DNA from: Aphelenchoides besseyi
Taxonomy: Eukaryota; Nematoda; Chromadorea; Rhabditida; Aphelenchoididae
NCBI GenBank assembly: GCA_024699855.1
Contig: JAMPIQ010000003.1
Location: forward strand, 6,634,001-6,698,000
DNA: 64,000 nucleotides
Direction: 5' to 3'
In this document: positions 12,519 to 24,963 of the stretch, in pieces
Numbering within the stretch: position 1 is the stretch's first letter
Layout of the letters: each line of letters begins with the position of its first letter
Notes under the pieces: generated by a model
What the model was told of the DNA's origin: nothing
Database searches by the model: none
What the model saw: only the letters and a program-made list of their open reading frames with translations
Position numbers and translations under genes: made by a program

Positions 12519-14207
12519 AAACAGTTTGATACGGTATTAATCGTGGGCATATAGTTTGTGCAGTCGAGGCAACAAAGACCGATCATTCAGGTGGTTTTCA
12601 AACTAATCTACGGTGTTTTATAATTAGTCTTAATAGTTTTTTGATCGAACAGTTGTTGCGCGTAGTGATGGGTTATCTTTGTTTTGAATAGTCTGGAATG
12701 CTTTCATTTCACGTGTACGAGTTTACGTCGTTTTTCGTAAAACTTGTTGTTAACTTTCGTTCTGTGCTTCTTGCAACCGAGATCTTTTGATAAGAACTGA
12801 TCTGATGACGTCTGATCTCTTTTGATCTTATGCTTGTTGACTGTTTCCTTAATATTTCACTTAAACCAACAAACCAATGTGCTTAATTCTTGTGAAGTTT
12901 GGTGCCTAAGAGACAGATAAATTTTGTCATCAAATTGAAAGTTTCAATAGGTTTTACTTCAAACTAAACACTAGAAAATACGGAAATTTCGCGGAGTTTG
13001 TGTTGCGAATTTATAAGAAGGTTAGACGCTCGTAAATTTTCTTTATAATCATTGCATTCTTCCCGAACAACCGTGCAACTATGACTATTTGTGGTGAGCT
13101 TATCGTTAAATTTTGATCCTTCAAACTTGTTGCATCACATTTTTGGTTGTTCTCCGACTCATTTCACAATTGAACGATTGATATGTGCAACTTGTTCAAG
13201 AGAAACCTTAGGTTTCAAGTGTCTACTCCGCCCATTCCAAGCAAATGACTATTGTTAGAAAGGTATTTAGTGGAAATTAGCAACCAAAACGAGCTAATTT
13301 GATTACTCATTCACATTTTAAAAGTTTTTGCGTCGTTGAAAAGACGAATAATAGCTATAGGAGTCGAGTTAAAGTATAATTTAGGGTCCAAATTGATAGC
13401 GTGTAATCGGATTACCAGCACGTAAGCCACGTTAAACTCCAGAAATTTTCGATCACAAGCTATGAGTTGATTAGCGGAGTTGCCCATCGGTCATCGGTCT
13501 CGTTCAGTTGAACGTCTTTCTCCGCACATCTCGTACTTCGAAATCTTTTTGATCGGACGTGTTTTGTCTGAAAAAGATTGCACGTCCTTGTCGGCTGTGA
13601 ATGCGCTTAATTATTGATAGAATTTGATGCGATCAACTGGGAAACTCGCTTTGTTTTTGTTGCTTTCTATGTAGATTGGTGCTACTCTCGTATAGATCAG
13701 TTTATATGCACCGACATAACAATTTTCTTTCATAATTTACCATAGTAACATGTGCAAAACACATGGTTGTTTGATTGGGAGTTCACAGCGTACTTCCCGT
13801 AGTCGACAATCGTAAATTTTCTGGTAATTAAGAAACGTCTGTCTATCTTTTGACATTACAATCCTTAGTTACTGTCACGTTTTCCTTTTACTGAACACGT
13901 TCAACCATCGGAAAGAACCAAAATGTCATCATTGGTTGAACTTCATTTTGTGTTTTAAAGTCGTCGATCAGCTCGTGTTTCTTATTATTGCTCAATTTTC
14001 CATTCTCATCACGTGAATTCTTTAAAAAATCGGCTTTTCAATAACAAGAATTATCATTTGAACATTCTCTTTTGCTTCTTGGAAAAGTTTCCGTACTTTT
14101 GTTTGACGAATTCATGTTGATAAAGTTAAATCGTGTTTTATAATCGATTCTAAACGACTCATCGCTTATCACATTTGTAGTCAACTACTGGCAACTTTTC
14201 TGTCAAA
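12519..14207. other. 1.7 kb AT-rich intergenic region
   Basis: This lies between divergently oriented genes, so it probably contains both promoters and 5' UTRs. I found no tRNA, repeat array or exon with matching splice sites in it. Confidence 0.5.
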
Positions 14208-15529
14208 ATGGATTCAGTTTCGGAGACAAGCTCCATTATTGATTGGGAAAGTGAAAGAGCGTCAAGGTACGTTCAAACTCCGGTTTCTAGCAGATCAAAT
14301 AATTTCAGCTCGGCAAGTATTAGCCTCGACTACTCTCAACGTGATCTAACAGAAATGCCGGCAGAGTTTTTTATGGTTGAGGAAATCGATTTGATTACTG
14401 ACGTGGATATTAGCCACAACAATTTGACAGTTCTACCCAAAGAGTTGTTCATGATGCAGAATCTTCATTCGTTGAACTTGAGTTCTAATGGTCTGCAAAG
14501 TTTGCCCAACGATATTGCGGCTTTTCAAAGTCTACGTCGTTTGGATTTGCGTAATAACGAGTTAAGCGAATTGCCGGAAGCGATTTGCAAACTTCACAAT
14601 CTGGAAGTTCTTATTTTGTCCGGAAATCGTTTTAAAAGCTTTCCAACTGCAATTCTGCACCTTCCCGAGTTGTGTGAATTGCAAATGGGTGCCAATCGTC
14701 TTGAAAACGTTCCATCGGAAATATCACAATTGAAAACGTTAGTTCCGATAACGGCAACTCATTATGAATTGTGTTTAGTCTCGAGATTCTTTATCTTGGT
14801 GACAACAAAATCCAATCACTTCCTGACTCCTTGGGAACGTTACCACGCTTGACTGCGTTAGCTTTGGCTATGAACCGCTTAGAAACGTTGCCAGACTCCT
14901 TTTCGGAGTTAAACTCATTGCGTACTTTAACTTTACACAACAACCGTCTTCGCGTAAGTATTGACAATGCAATTATTTGAAAAACCAATTGTTAGGCTCT
15001 ACCTACCGGCATCGCACGTTTGCCGAACTTGGAACAATTGAACATTCGAAATAATCCACTAAGTAAGCAATAGTAATAGACAGACAACAAAAGCGATTGA
15101 CTTTCAGTCACCAAATTCGTCGACGATATTGTTCTTGAGGTACCGAGGTTGAAAGAATTGGCCGCACGTGTCGTTAAACTGCGACTTGCAAGTTCCGTTC
15201 GTTTGTTACCCGCACATCTTCAAGCATATTTGAAAACCGCTAATCAGTGTGTCAACCCAAAATGTAAAGGCGTTTATTTCGAGGCGTGCAATGAGAGTGT
15301 AAAATTCGTTGAAGTCTGTGGTCGTTATCGGGTTCCATTACTTCAATATTTATGGTATGCTTTTGTACTCTAGTAGAAATCATTGTACGTTTATTTCAGT
15401 TCACCGCAATGTTCGGCTACATCTCCTGCCTATGCAATTTCAAGTTCGGGTGATTCAGACGACGAGGAGAACGAAGCAAACATCCCGTCGACATCAAAAG
15501 AACGAATGAAGAAGGTACTTCTCGGTTAG
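14208..15529 (+). CDS. LRRC58: Leucine-rich-repeat protein, LRRC58-like
   Basis: Five exons (14208-14737, 14779-14953, 14996-15062, 15108-15354, 15400-15529) join in frame to a 382-residue protein, close to the size of vertebrate LRRC58. After a Ser-rich N-terminus there are about eight LxxLxLxxN repeats (NLHSLNLSSNGLQSLP, SLRRLDLRNNELSELP, NLEVLILSGNRFKSFP, SLEILYLGDNKIQSLP type). The C-terminal module after the repeats has NPKCKGVYFEAC, a VEVCGRYRVPLLQYLCSPQC segment and a final acidic tail. That Cys-rich C-terminus after the LRRs is what I recall of LRRC58 and is the main reason for the name. Its biochemical role is not established from sequence. There is no signal peptide or membrane segment, so it is likely cytosolic. 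An AATAAA lies at 15770-15775. Confidence 0.8.
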
Positions 15530-16160
15530 AGAGTATTGTTCATTGGAATACTATTGGAATGATAATCAGTTCTACAAGTAATCATATGTCTTTCTATTCA
15601 ATCATCGTTTCGTAGGCATCTTTTCATAGTTGGAATGCAAGTAGTGATGTTATTTTCTCTGAAGTCGTTTTCGATCTCAATTTTCCGGTTCACAGATTTT
15701 CAGTCTCTTAAATTCTTCACTACAAAATGCGTATCAACTGCTCTGTTCCAAATGTTTTCAATAAATATTTTAAAGTTCAAATCTTAGCCAAATATTCGAA
15801 TCTGATCGGCAACTAGGTCGTATGTTTATTTCAGAGACAAACAAACCTACGGAAATTAAGAAGCATCGTTGATGGGAGGACCTGGCTTTAGAGACATTTT
15901 AGATTGAATGAGTTAAACGCCCGTATTGCAGAAGAACAGATTCTTTCCGATCGTAACAAGACAAAACTACTAAATGGTTGGATTGATATAACGGAGATTA
16001 GGTAGACCGTTGTTTTCTATGGGGCAAATGGCAAGACCAAAATACTAAGAATTTTTGTAGATAAGTTGATTATTGTACAATAAACGTTTTTAGCTTAGAA
16101 CACAACGATTAAATAAGTCTTCGTTTATTTGGACCATCTCTTCAGCATAACGGTCGAAAG
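15530..16160. other. Convergent intergenic / 3' UTRs
   Basis: Space between the LRR gene and the convergent BRI3-like gene. It contains polyadenylation signals (AATAAA at 15770 on the forward strand) and no coding exon that I can support. Confidence 0.5.
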
Positions 16161-17051
16161 TTAGTTGAGGCGACGGCATCGAGCGCAACGTCTGAAATGC
16201 AGAGACTTTTACAGCAGCTGTAAAAGCAATGATCGTACCTTCGAACCGAGCATGGAACACAGAAAAGAAGAATCAATCCGAGTGGAAATGTAAAGATTGC
16301 AAACAAGATCTGTAAAAGAATGTGAAATATTATGATACAAACAAGAGACTAATTACCAGACAAAGCAAACAACACAAATCCGTTTCGTTGTGCACTTCTC
16401 CACTCTAAAAAACATCATGAAGCAAAGTTGGAATGCACGAACATACAAAGCAGTGGACGCACGTATTTCCAGCCGGTTGAGAAATCACCGTAGTGTGAAT
16501 GATACGTGGTTGTGGAGTTCCATTGGAAGCGGTGTCAACTGAAATACAAATTGTAATAACACTGTCATTTGAATGATTGTAACGAAATAAAAAACAAAAA
16601 CTCACAATCTGACTGACCTGGAGCGTTCAATACAAAGCCGGTTCCCGAAATGGGAGGTGGATAGATCGGTTGTCCATGTTGTGGTCCAGACATGTAAGCT
16701 GGTTTTGGCGCACCATAGGGCAAATAAGGTGGAGCCGACGGGCAACTAATTGCTTGATCATAAGATGGTGGTGCTGGAAGATTTGCATCATCCGAATTCG
16801 AGCCCTGTGGTCCCATAGCATTCATTTGTGGACTGTAGTCACTGTTCGTTGGTGGCGTGGTGTCGTTGGCCCCATAAGTTGGCGGTGGACTTTGATTGAC
16901 CGGACTTGCCGGTTGATTTGCCGCGTTCAATGTCGGATACTAGAATATAAGTATTCAAATAATCAACAAAATCTCATACCGCATGTTCCGGCGATTGTTC
17001 GGGTGGTGCAGACGGAACTGTTTGCTGATCAGATTGCGTTTTCTTACCCAT
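16161..17051 (-). CDS. BRI3: Brain protein I3 (BRI3)-like membrane protein
   Basis: Six exons on the reverse strand run from ATG at 17051 to TAA at 16161-16163, giving about 200 residues. The N-terminal half is Pro/Tyr-rich and includes PPxY-type motifs (PPPTYG, PAPPSYDQA). The C-terminal half follows the BRI3 order: a PRIIHTTVISQPA segment, a Cys pair (CVHC), a second segment NETDLCCLLC, a hydrophobic stretch ILFAIFTFPLGLILLF, then a basic RRCARCRRLN end. In human BRI3 the same places hold CPVC, a hydrophobic FPFGFICCF stretch and RRCPNC. BRI3 is a small lysosome/endosome-associated membrane protein, and PPxY motifs bind WW domains of NEDD4-family ligases. The Pro-rich part is longer than in vertebrate BRI3. 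The exact splice boundaries of the short exons near 16290-16450 are inferred. Confidence 0.7.
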
Positions 17052-19287
17052 TTTGATGTAAAAATCTAAAACGGAAATCAAAACTTACGACAAAATCATT
17101 CACGACATAAACTCGATATCCGACCGATTCGAAACGGTTCGCGTTATAGGAGAGTAAAAAGAAAACAGAAAGTTTATTAATCAAACAGACAACAAAAGCG
17201 AAGAAAACAACCTATGGAAACGGGGAATTCAACGTGCAAACACGCTAAAAACTCGTATGTTTATATGAGCAACGAACTATGGCAATTTTGCGTTTTCGTC
17301 AAAAGGCACGGGTATTAATCATCAGTTAGAAGAATAAACAAACGGCTCAATCAGATTAAACGAACAGCAAAGTCAGATTTTGAACAGAGAGAAAAAAACC
17401 GATGGTACGAGAGAACGTCGATCTGAAACGAAATTAAAATTCAAATCGAAGTGTTTTGCATTTCGTTCTACTCGTGTGCTCAATTGAATCACATGTTCGA
17501 AGCTCACTATTTCAACGGACTCTTACAATCAAGCAATTCGTATCTTGAATTTGCACTCAGTTAACAGAACCACGTCATTCAGCTGCTCAAACCAACTGCT
17601 TTTCACTCCCATCAGCACCGTTCTTTTCAAAGGCCGAGAGTTCATTTTGTCCACTCGCTGAGCACCCAGTCACGTCAGAATAAGTTAACAGCAAACTGCC
17701 ACTCAAAATAGACCCAATTTGTCTCAAGTAAGTTGGACAAAATATTCGGTAGAAATATAACTAACGACTTTAATTAAACTAATCACTTGTCCGACACGCA
17801 GTAAGCAGCTCAACGATAAGTCCCATTGCTTGTACTTTCGACCGAATTGCGATCTAAAGACTTCTAATTATACGCGCGCATTCCCACCAAAGCTGCTAAT
17901 TCGAAGAGCAATTGAACGGTAGAACTCGCGATGTTTGTTCAAGGTGAATTCAATGTAAATTCATTTTAATGTCTCGAGCTTTAAAGCAGCAAAAGAAACG
18001 AAAACAGAAACGATGGTGAGCCCTTGGAAACCACGATTATAACCAATGCATTTTCCAAAATTGGACACCATGCCCTTGTGGCACGAGTTTTCGTGCGGCC
18101 AAATTGACGACCATCAATTCGACCACCGTTCCGTGGAAGCAAGGAAGACGCGTTAGTGGTGGCCGCGTTTTGTGTTCTAATTAACTTCGGGTCATTAGCA
18201 AAAACACGACGAAAGTTTCCAATTCTCAAACATGAGGGCTCGAAAACGCTTCCGATGTTGCGAACACAATCACAGTATGCGTGAGAAAACTCGAAAACCC
18301 AAAACAGGTTGTAGAGTCAAACCTGCAACGTTGAATCGAGGAATAAGAATTGAAAAATGAATCTATGACCAAAAAAATAACCTTCAACCATCGGCTACAA
18401 TCTTTCGGTTGAAAATGTTCAGAAAAGCTCCGGTTAGACTGAGAAATCAGACGCCGTCGGAGAATCACGCGACGATATGAATTGAGGCAATTCAGTGCGC
18501 GAGCAAAATCCGAAGATCGAGAAAAAACTTCGTTGGTATCAAGTTGTGACAATTGAAGTTAGTTTACACTCAACCGAAGAGACAAATAACCTCGCCAATT
18601 ATTTCAAACTCAAATTACACCTCAACCACGAGTCCTCCCTCCGTTCAGAAATTAAAGCAAAATGAGTCCCGACCACAAAAAGCAGTGGATGTCTTGTTCT
18701 CCGAATGGAACAAACTCTCGGATTGCAAAACTGCCGCTCTTTTCGCTTCTAACCCACGTGTCACCTCGAGAACGAACGGGCGAGCAAAAACAACCGACCG
18801 GCGGCCGGTTTTCGAAAACGCGCAAAACTGCCGGTTGATGTTTCCGCTTTTTTCGAAATTCTCCACCATTCCAATTCGCACAGTCAAACAATCGCACTGT
18901 CGTATTCGCAATAATTCCGAAGTCCCATCGATAAACCCGAAACACCAACTAATCAGAAACTTGCGAGTGCTAAAACTACTCTCCACTCGAACGATGTTTA
19001 TTTGTCCAATCGAGTGAAGAAAAGCACAACGAAATGCAAAAGCGACCCTCTCCTCTATCGCTCGTTCTTTTAACAGACTGACGACCACTTACGTCACAAC
19101 ACTCCGAATGACTCATTTTCGTTGAAATCTTCTTTCCATTTCATAACCGCGCAACACATTCTTCGCTTTCGGTCAACTTACCATTTCAGTTTGTTTGGTT
19201 AAAAGACAAACAACTTTGTGTTCATTGAATCCAAGCAAAACAGCCTAGTATTACTGATCAATACGATGGACTAAATAAGAAGATTGG
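17052..19287. other. 2.2 kb region without a supported gene
   Basis: Open frames of 80-150 codons exist on both strands between 17981 and 19088, but they overlap each other. The one at 18226-18552 has no ATG, and none shows splice sites or a recognisable domain. The region sits upstream of the BRI3-like gene and downstream of DNAJC11. Confidence 0.4.
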
Positions 19288-21321
19288 TTAACTGACACAA
19301 TTTTGAATGAACTTACTACTCAACGGAATATTCAATGCCATCTCATCCGGCACACTAACTGCATGCAGATTATCGTGAAATTTGTAGACAACGCGAAGCA
19401 TTTTGTGTTCACCAGGACATGGATCGTAGAAGCCGGGCAGTTGTTGCTAAAACACGGAAAATAAGAACTCCATTTTATCGAACATACTTTGACAGAGTAG
19501 AGTCGAAGTTGTGAATCCGTAACCATTGCTTGAAGAGGAATTGTGACATCAATAAGTTGTTCACCGGGAACCGGATAGGCGGGATTGTCGCCTTGCATTT
19601 GGCCGTATTTTGCTTCGACAATAACCAGTCCACGTCGATTGGATTCAGTGCGAGCAACTCGTTCGGCCGTTGGACGCATCAAATTTACGACTCGATTGGC
19701 ATCTTCGCGTTTCATTTCATCCACTTGATCGTCTTGAGTTGTGTCATCGAAAACTCGTGCCAATCGATTGAATGGACCACGGAAAAGTAGTTTTGCGGTT
19801 TGAAAAACAACGTATGGAAACACAACACCAAAGACGATAGATCGTCCAATCTCTTCAGGAGCATCACACAGAACTACGTGTAATTCGTAGTGAGAAAGCC
19901 CAGTGTTCAATCTAGAAAACAATAGGGAATTGTTTGAAACTGAAACGAAAGTTACCGCAATTTACCAGTCAACAAACACGCTGGATACGTGAGTGAGATT
20001 CCACAACCGATTTTTGAATATCGAGACAACTTCTGTTCGTACATCAGCGATCCGATCACACCAAATCCTCCAACGGTTGCAGTTGTTTCGAGTCGCGATT
20101 CATTCGGAAATCTCCAAATATAATTCGTGCGAATATACGAGTTTGTTGGCGATAGCTAAGTTCTAACTGAGAATTTGATAAAGGTTTTGAACGAACCGTT
20201 AAGTTGAACATGCATTGTTGTTGATTGAGTTCGGTTCGTAGAATCGTTGATGAAATGTAGCTGTTACGCATACCAACATTCAATGCCACTGAACCCTGCC
20301 AGTTTGTTGCCAATTGTAGTGAAAGAGCTGCAAGTTACTTAAAGTTGTTGTTATAGATAGCTGTCTACTTGTACTGATTGATGCATCAAAAGTCTCTTGA
20401 AGTGTAAAATACGTGATTGTTGGCGATAAAATAAAAAGAACACGGGGAGAGATCGCTTTGTTCACACGTATGGTAGCCATAGCATTGTCGGGAGATACGG
20501 ACGCAACGGACTGAAATTCTCAAGATAAAATGACCATGTTATAAAATAGAAAACCTCTAAATGAAGGGTAGCACTAGACGAGTGTTTCCAACTAGTCGAT
20601 ACCTGACCATCGCCGCGACCATTTCCCATTTTAACTCGTCCGCTCAATCCGACACGATTCGATGAAGTAAGAGCCGAGTCGACGGCTTGAAAAATACTCA
20701 TACCGGCAAGTGAGGGCGAATATCGATCTTCTGAGTCCTCGCAGAACAAACCAGCGGCATGAACTTTGACGTGATAGCTGCTCGTAGGATGAACTCGTTG
20801 GATCATGATTTCTGTTTCTCGTAGTTTCTTCAAGAATTCGTATTCTAAAGTACGAATTGAAAGAATGTGCAGTAAATGTAACCTCTTTTTATGTTCTCCG
20901 CGTTGTTCGATCGTGAAACTAATTGCCAGCCGGACATCTCCAGGCCTGCCAAACCGACTGCATCGTAAATTGCACGTTTCTGTGGATCACTCAATGCTAA
21001 AATTGAAAGTTGAAGAATTGCTTTAATAAACCAACAAACTTTCATGAGCTTTTCGCAAAATCACAAAAATCTTCTCTGCGTCCTTCTTCGTCGTTTCATC
21101 AGTATGCCGATCGGGATGGAAACACAGACATCGAGATTTGTAGGCTCGATTGATCTCATCAATGGTCGCCTGAAGACGTTAATAGACACAACAAAGCAAC
21201 TATAAACACTCACATTTCGCGGCAAATTAAGAATCGCGTAGTAGTCAATGTCCGAGCTTTCGTTAACAATCAGATCCGTGTCTTCGGCAAACAGAGAATC
21301 ATCGTCGGATGATATAGACAT
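19288..21321 (-). CDS. DNAJC11: DnaJ homologue subfamily C member 11 (mitochondrial)
   Basis: The reverse-strand frame begins at ATG 21321 ([19 protein letters not shown]) and ends at TAA 19288-19290 through several short introns. An N-terminal J domain is clear: [11 protein letters not shown], helix II, the catalytic HPD within [12 protein letters not shown], then [15 protein letters not shown]. The following [14 protein letters not shown] matches the segment after the J domain in DNAJC11 proteins. The middle is a long beta-strand-rich part ([14 protein letters not shown] and similar). The C-terminal domain has [36 protein letters not shown] and [11 protein letters not shown], typical of this family. 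In other animals DNAJC11 associates with the MICOS/SAM bridge that organises mitochondrial cristae; the J domain would stimulate an Hsp70. The gene appears intact. Confidence 0.9.
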
Positions 21322-21541
21322 TTCGATTCAAATAGAAGACAACTAGAAAAAATGGGACAAACGAGCAAACGCGCCCTTTCGAAAGTCGACCATTGGGTTA
21401 AAGAACGGAAAATCAATTGAAGAGTTTTAACGCTACTGACTAGAAACTTCGATCTTGTGAACAGTCGTGATCATTTGTGTCTATTGGAGTCGTAGTTATT
21501 CTTGATTAACATGTTCATGGTGTAAAAGCGATTTCAACATC

Positions 21542-22324
21542 ATGAGCTTTCTACGTAATTCCTTGTTTTTTGTTTCATTTTTCATCACTATTTTAATCGT
21601 TCAAGTACGTTAAACATCTCAATTGTTGTTATCGTTGTTTTTAGGCAAATTTCGAGGATTCACGCTGTCGTTGCATTTGTCCGAATACCCAATACTTTTC
21701 GGGAATAGACCATACAGATAATCGTCGACGTTATTACACGAAAACAAACGTTCTTTCTCAAACATGGTGAGTTAAATGTCTTGTTTTGATTCACGAGTTT
21801 CAGTAATCCGCAAAATGTCGTAAAACAAAGTGTGAAAGGAGTGGTAGACGATCCGCATTTGGATGCTTTTTTGGCCAATTGCGACTGTCGATACGAGACT
21901 AGAAACACGATTTTGCTCAAAGTGAGTGCAAAGCCCAAGATTTCTGATCAACTGTTTTAGGTTGTTGTGATCTTTGTGATCTGTGTGTTGGCGTTGTTGG
22001 GCTCGTACATGATGTTTTTGACGATTCTCGATCCCATGTTCAAACGACGACGTGTCTCGAATACTTACAAACGACAAGATGACGAGGTAAATCGATTGAA
22101 ATTTCAAGTTTTACAATGAAAAGTTTGTTCAGACTGAGGAGAACATTTTTGCTCAATCGAATGGTGATGCTCAGTCTTCCGCTCATTCGTCGACCATTCC
22201 AATGCGAGTGACTCGCAATCCAACGAATATACTCGAAAAGGTTGAAGCCGAGCAAAGCAAATGGCAAGACGATGTGGAAGAGCAGCGCAGAAAGGTGATC
22301 ACTGATCATGTTATACTCAATTGA
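21542..22324 (+). CDS. TMEM9: Transmembrane protein 9 (TMEM9)
   Basis: Five exons (21542-21604, 21645-21766, 21804-21921, 21961-22086, 22133-22324) join in frame to 206 residues, slightly longer than human TMEM9 (183). The order fits the family: a signal peptide (MSFLRNSLFFVSFFITILIV), a Cys-rich luminal part beginning EDSRCRCICP and including ANCDCRYETRNT, one membrane segment (VVVIFVICVLALLGSYMMF), then a cytosolic tail with NPTNILEKVEAEQSKWQ and VEEQRRKVITDH. TMEM9 family proteins reside in late endosomes and lysosomes and have been linked to V-ATPase assembly and CLC transporters in vertebrates. It is divergently arranged from DNAJC11, with about 220 bases between start codons, so a shared promoter region is likely. 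No defect seen. Confidence 0.9.
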
Positions 22325-23160
22325 ATCAACCATAATATTTGATGTGCGATTGTTTTTCGAAAATTCGGGATACGCAAATGTGCGTTAAATTTAAAGACTT
22401 AAATTATTGTCTTGTGGTCGTCATGTCTTGGTAATTGTAGTAAAGAGTTGTAAATAAAAACAGACTTACATTCAAAAACACCCAAAGAATTCGTTTATTT
22501 TAGCTGCTTTAACACCTCGACAATCTTGCTTCTCATTCTGATGCTTCTCTGACACTAACGAGTGCAATTCAACCGGTCGCTTTTGGATCAACGGTCTAAT
22601 CTCTTTCTTTGCAGTATTATTTGCTTATGTTGATAAGTTGCAGTTTTTTTGTCTACTAGTATGTTGATAAATGAGATTTACATCAACGAAAAACGACGTT
22701 TTAATCTTATGGATCAATTAGTTTGCACTCTTGTTGACCATGTAAAAACCCAACTAACTGTCGGGTTAGTCTCAAAACCTCGTAATTCTCGATTTATTGA
22801 CAAGAGAAAATTGACAATTAGTGGTTCGTCTCTCTTCAGTGGCGTAATCGTCGGACGGCGATCGACGCGAAGGAATTGAAGAATAGGAGAAAATGAACGC
22901 CCAACCTCAATCACTCTCCGGCTTTTATATCCGCAGCCGTTCATCGCGACGGTTGCGGACAACCACAAGTGCCACTGGTAACGATCGAGTAGTTTAATTC
23001 ATATCACTACAACAATCAACCTGATGACCTCAAAACAACACTTGTCAACGTTAACATTCATTTAGTTTCGGAGATACAAACTGAATAGACAAAAGTTATG
23101 CAGATTTCTGCAATTTACAATCTAATCAGTTTCTGTTTTCAGTTTACCATACCAGTTTAA
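22325..23160. other. Intergenic, nothing recognised
   Basis: Between TMEM9 and the PDZ gene. Short open frames on both strands around 22649-22968 overlap each other and have no recognisable domain, so I do not annotate them. An AATAAA near 22455 probably ends TMEM9. Confidence 0.4.
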
Positions 23161-24847
23161 ATGAATCCGAACGACAGCGCTCTGGTTTCCGGGGTTTCGA
23201 GCAGTGGAAGCAAGAAGCCAAAAACTGACAATACGACTGAACGGCGAAAAGTGACCAATTCAATTCAAGCAACATCTTCGGTCATTCCGTCAGTCGCTTC
23301 ATCAAACCGTTCAACTCCATCAAAGACTCCGAACAAGACACCGAACCGAAACTCTCCAGTACACACTGAAGCAGTGATCTCGTCTTCTCGTCGACGCCCT
23401 CAAAAAGTGAAAACAAAGGCAAGACGTCCGAAACGAAATCAAACGACCATCTCAGTGAACACCACCGAAGAAGTCGATGTTTCACCCGACCGGCCTACAT
23501 CCCTTCAGCCGAAAAATGAGGTCTGTAGTTGTGCTTCTCTTTTTGATCGACGTTTTTTAGGTCGAAAAACAGTTAGAAGCGGCCTTTGGCTATCCGATTC
23601 CACCGACTTACTACGAGGTAAAGACCATTACCTTTCCGAAAATCAAAAAAGTGTGTTTCTATTCTGTTTCCTCTTTTCATTGATCATTTCAGTTGGGAAC
23701 TCGAATGGCACGTTCGTGCATGATTCTCAAAGACACTGAAGATAGTGGAAGTCAATTGCGATTTGGGGACGTGGTGCTTTCGATCAACGAGAAGCCGGTG
23801 CACAGTAAAAAAAACTTTTCACAGCAATTTCGTGATGTCATTGAAGAGCCAAAAACAACAAAAGTGAGAGATAGAAACTGGAAACGGATTAGTTCTTTAG
23901 GTTGTAATCAAATTGGCACGAGTGAAAACGTTGATTCCGGCACCTCCTTCACGAATTCCACCTGCATACGAAGTGCTCAGTGGATACACTTACCATCTTG
24001 CTTGTATTTATCGTATTCCGACGGTTCGTATTGCGCTGTCTGTCAAATCGTACAACGAGAAAGTTTATGTCACAAAGGTACGCGAAGAGACTTCGGCGTG
24101 GATGAGCTTGAAGCAAGGCGACGCGTTGATCGACCTAAACGGCGAGCAAATTGCGAACATTGTTGAGTTGGAACAAGGCGTCAAAAAACTGCTTTCCAAC
24201 AATTTTGGTTTGTTTAATCAACGATAATGTATCAGGAAAGCGTTTAGTTACGATGCTCGTGGAACGACCAGAAGATTCGCATGCTTCGCAATTCGTTCGA
24301 ATGGTTTTGAGCGCTGAACGATCTGTTTATCAAGATTGCGGATTAGTATGTTAAGTCGAAAGAAGAAACGTGTTCATTTTGTGTAGGCAAAAGATGTTCG
24401 TGAAATCTGTCAGCGCGAAAAACGACGTATGCTCACCGAGACAGAGAAACGACCGTTGATTTCAATTCTTCGTTCAAACTCATCGGGTAATCCAACAGAA
24501 GTCACGTGTGAATCCCCGCCAACCCCAGTACGTTTGATTCGTTTTTCCAAGGACTCGGAAGATATTCCGATCGCTTGTGAAGCAAATCCGAAACTTTTGG
24601 TCAGTCAAAATTTCTATGTTCGTTGTATTCTGTTTTCTAGGCTCCAGTTCCGAGTCGTTCAATGCCCAACTTTTCGCTTAACGCTTACCAACCAACTCCA
24701 AAATCGGACTCTCCAGCAAACAAAACGCACGAACTCAATTCTCCAAAGGTGAATCAAGGAAAACAAAAGAAGGGAAAGCGCACTGAAGAACTATCCATGG
24801 ATGCGACTCAAGAGAACGAACGCACCAAAGATGATCTAGCTGAGTAG
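23161..24847 (+). CDS. Two-PDZ-domain protein
   Basis: The start is ATG 23161 (MNPNDSALVSGVSSSG) and the stop is TAG at 24845-24847, over seven or eight exons with introns such as 23520-23560 and 24341-24387. A basic Ser/Thr/Lys-rich N-terminus is followed by two PDZ-like modules. The first runs around GTRMARSCMILKD, GSQLRFGDVVLSINEKPV and a helical end. The second runs around VRIALSVKSYNEKVYV, TSAWMSLKQGDALIDLNGEQ and VELEQGVKKLL. The carboxylate-binding loops are not the classic GLGF, so ligand preference is unclear. The C-terminal part is low-complexity with PSRSMPNFSLNAYQPTP and a Lys-rich end. Nematodes have a family of small two-PDZ proteins of unknown function, and this looks like one. 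No membrane segment is seen. Confidence 0.7.
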
Positions 24848-24963
24848 TCGTAGTCTTGTTCCTTTCCACTGATTGTCAATAAATCATCTGGCCATCTGAT
24901 TTTGAACAGAATGTAACAGTAATTGTTCATACTTTTTATTCTGAGAATCAATGCATAATGACA

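Noticed and set aside
16405..16605. LITAF-domain protein for the Pro-rich gene at 16161-17051
   Set aside because: The Cys spacing and the final RRCARC after a single hydrophobic stretch fit BRI3 better, and the LITAF C-terminal HxCPxC is absent.
22649..22968. Small genes on either strand between TMEM9 and the PDZ gene
   Set aside because: The frames overlap each other, lack splice sites and show no recognisable domain.
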